The notes under the pieces: generated by a model | What the model saw: the letters and a program-made list of their open reading frames with translations, nothing else | Told to the model about the DNA's origin: nothing | Databases searched by the model: none | In this document: piece by piece, positions 33,701 through 44,300 of the stretch | How positions within the stretch are numbered: the stretch's first letter is position 1 | How the letters are laid out: every line of letters begins with the position of its first letter | Program-made: the position numbers and the translations under genes | Assembly (NCBI GenBank): GCA_949710005.1 | Contig: OX453274.1 | Span: forward strand, 35,147,714 to 35,211,713 | Origin: Ricordea florida | Taxonomy: Eukaryota; Cnidaria; Anthozoa; Corallimorpharia; Ricordeidae | Reading direction: 5' to 3' | Length of the DNA: 64,000 nucleotides

Positions 33701-36700
33701 CCAACGAAAATAACCAAGTACTTTATATAAGGGACGGACCATTAGAAAAGTGATGGGGGGGGGGGGGAATTTTTCAGGTGAACCCCTCTGCACGAATTTT
33801 TTTTTTACTAAGTGTGAAAAAGTCACAATTGGACCTTCCTTCTGCATGAATTTTTTTTTCTTTACCTTCTTCTTTGCATGAATTTTTTTTCTTGGCATTT
33901 TCCCGTGCATGAATTTTTTTTGGTTTCAAACACCACCCCCCCCCCCCCCCCACCCCTCCGCCATCACCTTTCTAATGGTCCGTCCCTAAGCAAAGAAAAG
34001 GTAAAGGCGGCGGGCGCACTCGAGCCTCAAATTCTACGCCGCCGGAGCTTATCCGACTTTCAGTTGCATAAAGCACCTCCAAAGCAGGAATACCAATAGC
34101 ATTATATTCTATTGTGCTGTTGTTTGCTAAATAAGCAATTTAGCTTCAATGTCTACCATAGAGAACAAATAACACACAATTAATTACAAATAATCGTACG
34201 AGCTACATAAAAAAACGAGTGAAATGAAACACGGCAGTTAAGTGAATGAAAAAACTCGTCATGCAAGCAAAACAGTCAATTTTAACTTCGCGTGCTTATG
34301 TCTTAAACACGACATACTGTATGCGCGTTTTTAACCAAGCGTGATATCAAATGGCTGAATATATTGGTCTAGACATTATTTAGAGTTTTTCATCAGTATG
34401 GACCGTCCACAATTACGGCCAATAAAGACACAGAAAAAAGCCAAGTCAATATTCACCCTTCTTGATCGAACAAGCTTGGTCATTACGGAAAGGAATTTTT
34501 ATATGGCCATTTTGTTTTATTTGTTTCGCAGGACAAATCGGGCAGTCCCGAGCATGTGAGACTGGCCCATCTTACTTGCTCGGGTAGCCAATAAGAGCTC
34601 ACGATTCGCGTCATCTTGCCTTCTTGCGGGACCAGCCAACGACTTTTTCACAGTCCGTGAAGGAACCAGATACGTAACGGTTACATTTTCGGTTCCCTTT
34701 AGGTATTTTGAAGAAGTCGTCAGTTTTATCATTTATGCCAGATGTGATACCTGTTTAGTGATTTCCAGAACTTTGTCAATGGCTGCTGGATGATCATATG
34801 CTGCGCAGTCGTCTAGCGTGTAGTCCTGGTAAACAGTCCAAAGGAGATCGCTCGACGCCCGCCAATCAACCAGCCACACGTCATACCTTAAGCAATGATT
34901 CCGGCAACATCAAAAGAATAAATAGCAAACTATAAAAGACGACGACTTCAAGTCGTCAGACTTTCAAAATGAATGGCAGTCGGCTTGTATAATTTTCTCT
35001 GCATCGCAGGCTATTTCAGTGCATCTCAGAATTTTTAAAGGCCCTCTTTCAATCCTATAAGTTACGTTCTTTAAAACAAAATAGTTCCATATCAATTCTT
35101 ATTAAATACTGACTTAACAACACTGGCATTTTGAGCAATCCAATGTGGATCACTATATCGGGATATTTACCCGTCAACGGATTTTCACTCCTCGGCCTGG
35201 GTGTGACTGAGCTTTGCTTCATTGGTATATATCATTTAACAATTATTCTCTTCAATCTCGGTGAATAAAGGCCTTTAGAAGTATTCTGCCATTATTTATT
35301 CACTTCGATTTTGGAAAATCATTTTGTTGAATATCATCGTTTTACAGTGCATGAATTAAGTAAAAACCTAGCAAATCATAAATATTTTTTTGCCGTTTCG
35401 GGTGCAATCTCAGTTGGTCGTTTTTCAGTAATTGCATACCTAGCGACATTATTGTGGTATGCAAGTGAATATATGAAAGACCATATATTTGAATTGCGGA
35501 GTAACATGTAATGACATTGATTGATCATCGCAGTTATGTACACAACTTAAGACGCCGTGAAATTCAAACCTTCAGAAAAAATTCAGGCCTGAAACGGATT
35601 CGAACCCATGACCTCTGCGACATTATCGTGGTAATTTGTGGTTTATTAGCCGAGATATTTTTTTAATTACCTGTTTTCGAAGAGGTATTCCACTAGGTTT
35701 GTCTCAATGGTGTCCAAACTAAAAATTCCGCTACTCACTCCCACTCCATGAAACAGGACAACCGGTCCTTTTGAACCTCCCTCGAAGCGGGTGAGACGCA
35801 ATTCAAACTGAAATAGAATCAGACATTTTTTCATTGATTGTCACGTGTTGAGTATCGAGAAATCTCAACCAAAAGGCCAAGGGGATCGAATCAACCAATC
35901 ACAAGAGCCCAACACCGGAAGCGTTTATTTTCCCTATTACCTCTTGGATCGAGCGTTTTCACAGACCTAGTTATTGCTAGAAAAGTCGCCTCATAACAGC
36001 TTATGTAGGATTGAGATGCTGCTTAAAATTATTTCACAGGGTTGGTTAAGTTAGGGTAGCTTTGGTATTAACAGATATTTCGAAAACCAATCCACTTCTG
36101 TGAAGACCACCAGCCTCCTCGCAGTGTCGCATGACGTGAGCGGTTGCTGAAAGACCATTAGATATGGGATTGCAAACTGATGCTGGGAAAGGGCCCGTGC
36201 AAAGGTAACTGACGGAAAATGAAATATGGAGTTCTTTTATTCACACAGTTTACTTGGCAGCTCTATTATTTTACCAACTTATGCGAGCCTCACAGTGAAA
36301 GTTCCCGTGAAATGTAATTTGGGGCAGGTTTCTTTGTTCTTTTTCGTGCTAAACATGAACTCTCGCATGGGTCGTACGGACAAAAGGGCAATTTGGGACT
36401 GAAAGGCAACAATATTGAAGTCCATTTGAAATTAAAGCTGCGGCATACCTACGGATGCTCGATTAATAAATATTAGTATAAACACTCAGGTGATTATACA
36501 AAATCGCGCGCTCTGATTGGTTCGCTATCTCGGATTATCAGCCGATAATCACCTCGACGAACAAAATGGCTGCCAGTCGTTCGCGCACTTTTGATGAAAT
36601 AAAGTTTTTGTCGTGTTGTACAATGTTTTTTCTTTTCTCTTTTAAAATAATCACCTGTGAATTTACACTAAAACAATTATTCGCCTCAGGCTCTGTGATT

Positions 36701-38359
36701 ATCGGTGAATAATAGTTAAATAATGCTTTCTTTACCAACCTTGTCTTGAGTGACGCATTTATGAACCTCGGGAACACGGCCCTTCAGTTTTAGTGGTCTT
36801 TTCTGTCTTGGCGGGGCGTCGAGATCAAAGCGTGATTTCTTTGTCGTAACAGGACTGTACACGTCTAAAAGGTTTCCAGCGAAGGAAGAAACAAAACGTG
36901 ATGTCCACTTCACTTTTTCTGCTTTACTGTTTGTGTTTGTAATTTCGATCGTTGCAAGCTGCTTAGCAAAGTTAGGCAAGGTGACATACACCTTCCCTTT
37001 GCCAACTGGCTTTCCTGAAAACTTGCTGCCAGGGTAAACAGTCACGTGTAGGACCGTTGTATCTTCCAGTCCTATCTCACCAAATGAATCGCCTTTGACG
37101 TATTTGATACCAGAGACAGAGTAGGTTTGTCCTCGGTTCCCTGTTACCACCATCTTGTAGATAAGTTCCTTGGTGTCTATGTGGTCGGTACTTTGACTTA
37201 AGAGCTGGAAATGACCTGAGGAAAAAAAAAAGATTTCATAATGGCACATTTGCACCTTCGCTTGCTCGGCATCAATTGCTCTATTATTCATTTTCATATA
37301 TGTAAATAGTGGGGGTATATATATATAAAGGCAAGAGAAAATGAGGTAGGAGAACGCATCTTCCATACTGGGTTCTCTTACTATGATAAGGGGACAGAAT
37401 CTGTTTTTAGATCCGGAAACTATTTTAACTGACCAATGACTGATGTCCCTCTCATCACGTAGTTGTAATTTCAATGCGACATGGGGATCTTGTTTCGTTT
37501 GACCTCGATTTTCCACTTTCGGTACTGGCAAACCGCACAGCCATGGAACGAGATATGAATAGATTCCACTCTGAAAATAGATTCTGTTCCCTTATAATAT
37601 CAGACGGGGTTATGTTCTCGTTCCTCATTTTCTCTTGATAGAGGATGGTATTATTTGATAAAAATGATATCACACTTGTGGGGAAGCGATTTTATTAATT
37701 TTCTTCCACTTGCGCGATCAGGTTGCACACACCACTAAATTTTATATTAATAGAAAAAAGAAAGTTATATGGTTGCAGTTACGGAGTTCCCAATCTCATT
37801 TTGAAAAATACTTCACTCGATGAGAAATTTTGAATCACGCTCAGCCACGCAACGTCCTCTGAAATACATGTCTCTATTTCTGATTTATCTCCTGGTTAGA
37901 ACGCCCCAGTGACGCAACAAATTATCAATTAGTAAAGGTAATCATACGGTTTCGAGTTCAATTTGGAATTAATTTGCACGAGTGAGTTTTTCAAAAAGCT
38001 GAAATTGCACGAGCCGCTTCGGCGAGTGCAATTTCAGCTTTTTGAAAAACTTACAAGTGCAAATTAATTCCAAATTGAACGAGAAAAGCCGTATGATTAC
38101 TTGTTAATAATATAAACATGAAAAAATTCGCCTGGAAGAAGTACAGGAGGATCTCATTGCGGACGGACAGGAAGTAAGCATTTGACGCGGATTTGACACT
38201 TTATTTACTGATTGGCTGATGAAGATCAGCTGATAACGCTACGAACTCAAAGCGGTTCGTTTAAAAATAAAGAACATCATAATCCAGAAAATCGATGTGT
38301 AATTTGCACTGGTGTTACACTTTTTGCACTGGTGTTACACTTTTTGCACTGGTGTTACA

Positions 38360-38392
<33 letters not shown>

Positions 38393-41300
38393 GAGTAATT
38401 TTTTCATGTGTATTATTAAGGGGAAAATTCATTGTCAAACAATGCAGATCACAACAGCAATGGCCCAAAACAAAGAATATCTTTAAACCGTTTTACACCG
38501 AACATAAATAGAAGATATTACATGGCCGCGGGGGGATACGAAATTTCTCTTCGAATGTTGAAAAATATTTTTCTTTGGCTGCTCATCGAGAAAGTCACCC
38601 GTAACCGTACCGTCTTCGCACCTCGAAGTCATTTTTTGAATGAAATTTCAAACGAACCGGCCACGTGCCTGGGCGGGAAGCTCCCATGTAATTGGCTAAT
38701 CATGTTGGTAACCATGGCGACACCAATATCCTCACACGTGAAAGATAAAAAATAATATCTTCACTGCGCGCGATGAAGATATGATTTTTTCGTCACTGGA
38801 AAAATCCTGGTATTTCATCGGTGTCTATATAATAAATCCTATTTCATCCTGGCCAGCCTTAAGCTTTCCACATCAATGGAGAGCACCTTCCACAATTTAC
38901 ATAGTTCTTCATATCCTACTCACTCACGTAAACATTAGTTATTTCTATTACTACATAGTTGATGGTGGTCCAACTGTGTGTTACAATGGGCTCATTACAT
39001 TAGCAACCAGCTTTCATTCACGGAAAGGTTTACCTGGTATTCAAAGGGACTAGTTATTGGTGGGGAATTAAAACATAAAAATGGAGTTATAAAACAAGTT
39101 GATTAATTAAGTAACATATACTATCGTGAAATGATATTTAACCCTTCGCCAAACTGGATTTACTTGTCCCTTTTTCCTGTTGTTAGATAGCCACAGATAT
39201 TCAGTTTTATTACTTTTGTTTTAACGTTTCTTTGCCTGTAGTGCCTTTTTGTTAATCATGTGGATGTGAACACCTTGTCAATGGCAGGAGTCTGTCACTG
39301 AATATTATCACCGTACCTATCTCGTATTTCTCAACTATGGTAATTTTTAGTAAGTATTCACATCGTTAGAAAATTAAGAAGTAGCACTTCGATTTTTCCA
39401 GTTTCCCATTTCACATAACACAAATTAGCTACTGCGAATCTTCTAGCTTCCAGCGTTATCTTCAACTGAATAAAAACAAATTGAAAAGATCTTAAAAGGA
39501 CGAGTCACTTACCCTGGGAAATAGTCATTGGCCCTTCCGATAGCGCTGGGCAGACAGCTGTACCGCTCATCTTGGCCGAGTGCATTGGGTCTTTCATAAG
39601 CATTCGTTTAACGTCATCAGACTCTACAGTAACGGTGAATTCAAAGGGTGTCTCAAGAGCAGCGTATCAATGCTCAGCGTGTGGCTTTGTGTCGAACGAT
39701 TTCAGTCTTTTTTCAACAGCAGTATTTATTTTTCTGGCCGCCCAGATAAATTGCCTGGGGAATCCGCCCAGTGTACATTACTACTTGTGTCAATAACTGA
39801 CACGTTTCCTTAGTCATCCAGAAAGACTCGGAAATGGTTTTCGAACTCCCCCGACAAATACGCTGGAATGGCCACTTCGGAGTACCCATTTACACGAGTT
39901 AATTCCCTCCAAATAAAGCAGGCAACTGCAGCCAAAAGTATTACGTCGTCGTTGCTATCGAGAATGGTACAACTTATTGTTTCACAGTCATCCTGCTCTA
40001 AAGCCGCGAAAATGTTCAAAAAGTCCGCCATTTTCAACACAACAAAGTTTCACCCAGCATGCCCTGTGTTGCAGAGCACGAGACCTCGAATTCTGGAAAG
40101 CGGTCGGACGCGTTCCATTCGACCAGCGAAAATTCCGAAAATTTGAACCGGCGATTTTTGTTGAATGGAAAGCGCCCAGAAATTCATGGGGCGTCACATT
40201 GTACAGCAAGAATATTCAGACAAAGTAGTACCGGCATCGTTCTCTCTACAATGCTAGGTAGCCAACCTCATTCCCAACCTACCAAGTGGTATGAATGTGT
40301 CATAGTCAATATGCCACCCTTCTCTTTCAGCAAGAAGTCGTATGCATCGTTCAGCTATACAGGAGATGGTCATTGTAGGGTTCACTCCCACAGCCATAGG
40401 AAGGATTGCTCCGTCTACAACGTAAAGTCCGTCCAAAACTTCGTCTGACTCTCCTGTGAAGTTATAGTGAAAGTTAAAACGGCAATAATAACCATTCAAT
40501 TACTTCAAACAAAAGGCTTTTCAAGGGCGGTTGCCATGTGATCTAAGTACTTCCTTAGGCTAATTATTACAGACGCACCCAGCGCAATGGACCAATCAGA
40601 ACTCATAGAAAATATAGGTCTAAACCAGAAACCTTTAGTTTTCCATTGGATTCATGTCGTAATATACCTACATGTATAGCTGCTTGGATACTATTTGGAT
40701 ACTATTTCAACTCTATCAATTTAATAAGAGTTAAATAGGGATCACGTTATTATGTCCGCTCTGTATGGATCACTCCTTTACCATGGCCGGGAGTGTCCCA
40801 TGCCGATCAGGTCGACGGGTAGGGGCCTGGAGAAAAGAGATAACCTCGTCCTCCACGTTTGGAGGTTGGGCTGAGAGATGGTAACTCTCTCCTATAAATA
40901 TGTATACGAACGGAAACCAGAAGCAGAGAAGATTTACGTAATCCACTTGATGGTGTGGCCAAAACTCACACCGGAGAAATCCAATTATGATGTCATCGTA
41001 CATAAAATTACATTATGCAAAACACATTAACCTAACGGAGACAATTAAGATAAAGAAATCAACCTGAAAAACCAAGCTGCTTGCAACATATATAAATGCC
41101 TACCATCAAAGACTTGTCCAGCATGATTGACAACCCCGGTCCGTCCCGTCTCCCCCATGGGACAGCCTCCCAAAGGGTGCGCAGAGACAACGCTTTTGCC
41201 TAATACATCAACCCAAGTTGGGTTCTTCACAAATGTCCCTCCTAAGCCACGTGATAGGTTTTCCAGCGCTTGATTGACAACTTCAAAGTTTTTGTCAAAG

Positions 41301-44300
41301 CCGACTCTGTCCCATGTGATGTCGATGTCATTGTTTTCTTTGTCAAAAGTGATGAAGCCACCAGAATCATCATGACTCATGCAAAGAAAGGCAAGGGTGT
41401 TGTCAATTCCGTTTCCGCTGATTTCCTAGCGAAAATAAAGGTGAAATATGATTTATGAGCAAGTACAAGAAGAACCGTGCATCTTGTAAGGGGGGGGGGG
41501 GGCTGTTCATAGGGGTGAAGGGAGGGGAGGTCAGAGTATTTTGCCTCCTCTACCTCGTCCTCCCCCCATGACCGAGAAAAGAAAGAAAACAAATGGAAAA
41601 TTCAATTCCACAAGGCTCTATACTTTTTGATCACATATTCACGTGTGTCAAAGCTATTTTAATACGGGACATTGACCAAAGTCACGATTGTGGTTCAGTG
41701 ACATGATAATGTAGAGAGAACCCTTAGTTGGCAGTATTTGCCCAAACAAGCTTTGGGCACTGACTAAAGATGCTCCTTCTTTAAACACAGTAAATACTTG
41801 ACTAACCAAATGATGTTTTGGCCAAAAGGCTTCCTTAGCTTGATTTCTGTTGGTAAATTAGGCTTCTCATTTACAACTGATTATAAACAAAGAAGCTAAG
41901 AATCATTGTAGTTTGCAATCAGAAAGAGTTGTCTTCAGTTTTGTCGGGAAAATAAACTTGCACCAAATATAATGTTTGATTCAAAAATCGTTGACCGTGC
42001 ACTTTCAGTCGGGATCTCATTTTGTTTTCCCAACCTTGAATTTCTTACCTGGAAAACCTTTTCCAATTTGTCACTTGCAGGATACTTCTCAATTCCAAGA
42101 ACTTTCGCAGCAAAAGTAACTCCAACAGTGTAAGGGACAGATATGATTGAAGGAGGTGTACCATCTTCAATGACAAAATGACTTTTAAAATTACCTCCAA
42201 TCTCTTTACGAAAATCCATTACAGAAGTAATACAGGGTCCAGGCGGATTTTGGAGTTGTGAACCCTTAAGATCTTTTGTCTCGATCCCTAAATTGTTTGC
42301 CTTTTGATCTCCATTATAACAAAACCCTAACACGTCCCCGTTCGTCGAGAAACGTTTTCCAAGTTGGTCAGATACCTCCAATCCTTTCTCCTTCGAGCGA
42401 AGCAGTATTTTTGTGGAGCCAAGCGACCCGGCACCAAGAATGACGTACGTTGCTCGAATAGTTTGTTCTTCGATGGTGAAACTACCAGGAACCAGTCTTT
42501 TGTAGTTGACCAGCCAGTCGCTGGAATTGTGACTTTTTAAGATAGTCATAACTTCTACCTAAGCAACGAAACCAAGAAAAATGTCTATAATAATGATAAT
42601 GATAGAAATAATTGTCTCAGTCACTATCGTGATCTAGATCCCCATCACGATCACGATCACGGTCACGGTCACGGTCACGGTCACGGTCACGATAACAATC
42701 ACTATCAAGGAAACGATCACTATTTTGATAATAGTAAAGATGTATAATTACTTATAGAATGTCTATTAGCCAGAGATTCTGATCATGTAGTGACAGAGGT
42801 CAGTTATATATACCTAGCCTTGATATTGCTCTAGAAGCTGAAGTACCGCCGCAAGTTAGCTCAGTTGGTTATGCGCCGGCCTGTCGAGCGGGAGATCGGG
42901 AGTTCAAACCTCGGCCGCACCAACACTCAAGGTCTAAAAAAATAACTGAGTAGAATGTGCTGCCTTTGTTATGACATCTGCAAATGGTTAGACATTCTAG
43001 TCATCTCTGCTAAGGACGAAAAACCGTAAGCTCGTCTCTTAGAACTGTTCTTGTGGGACGTTAAAGACCTCACAACACTGTCCGAAAAGAGTAGGGGGCG
43101 TAGACCCCGGTGTGTGGTTGACCTTTAATAGTTGGGTGGACTAGCACGTATGGTTCTCCGGTTCCCTGCTGCTTACTTGTGTATCTTGTATTTTTTACTT
43201 TTTTTTAAATAAAAAATATTAAATAAGTATCCCCTCGCTAATAAGTATCCGATTACTGGCTTACCCCTTCGTCACTCACCTCCGTAAAGATCTGGGCTCC
43301 GTGTGCTATTGCATCAGGCAGATAATTTAAGTTGAGTGTGTTCTTGGCACCAACATTGCATCCACCACAACAGTTTCCACACGCGGTACATTTGGGCTGC
43401 GGTACTCCAACGTTATTACTGGGCGTGTCTTCAAACGTCACGTAGAGCGGAGTCTTATAGAACATCTTGTCGAGATCTTCAATTTCAAACTCTTTTAGAC
43501 TTTCCTTCATTCGGTCGAGTTTTTGCAGTGGTGGGTAGTGATCAGGATAGGGTGTCGGACGAAGCATCTTATGCACGTGGTCACGATCGATTGTAAGTAA
43601 ATTGACGAGGTCTTTTCTCAGGTCTTTTGGCCACGATGGGTCTTCAAACACTTTGTGATCACAGTCAAGTCCGACATTTGCATTTATCAGCGAGCCCCCA
43701 CCTAATCCGCACCCTTGGACCACGCTCAGGTCATCAGTTACAAAAAACTCATAGAGATTCGACGATTCACCTAGAGATAAGCCAACATAAGTATCACTGC
43801 TTTTACAAATACGCTTTTTCTGTATGTACATACCTCTTACTAACCTCGTTTTCTCGGTCCGTACTGTAAGCTACGGACCGAATTTTTCCGCTCGGATTTA
43901 TGGCCCAAGCGTGAAGCGCGCGGACCATGAATCCAAGCGGACAAAACGAGGATCCGTAACTTACCGTACGGACCGAGAAAACGAGGTTTGTAAGATATTT
44001 ATTATATCTCAAAACAAACTTTTGAATTTCGCGGGCCGTACAGTAAAGTACGGCCCGCTAAATTGGCCAATCACAGCGCGCGTACTAACTGAGAGATGTA
44101 ATAATAAACATTCTTAGACTGCATGTAAAAAGCACCTTCCAACAATGAAAATGTCAGCTCATTTATAGGATTCCAACTGCAACTTCCGGACGAGATATAA
44201 GTAATATAAAGAACCGATCACTTGGGGCGTTCCTCTTCTTTAAATTATTGATCGGTCGTTTTGACAGATCTAGTTATTTTCACAAACGCTTTTCACACGA

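Noticed and set aside
36538-36777. Minus-strand frame overlapping the 36.5 kb MITE and the end of a middle-domain exon
   Set aside because: Most of it is MITE sequence in a frame different from that of the exon.
42630-42702. Short direct repeats considered as a CRISPR array
   Set aside because: Six-base perfect tandem units without spacers in an animal intron; a microsatellite.
42848-42925. Possible tRNA-Asp gene
   Set aside because: The tRNA-like part runs into a 270-bp body with an A-rich tail and no terminator, so it is a SINE.
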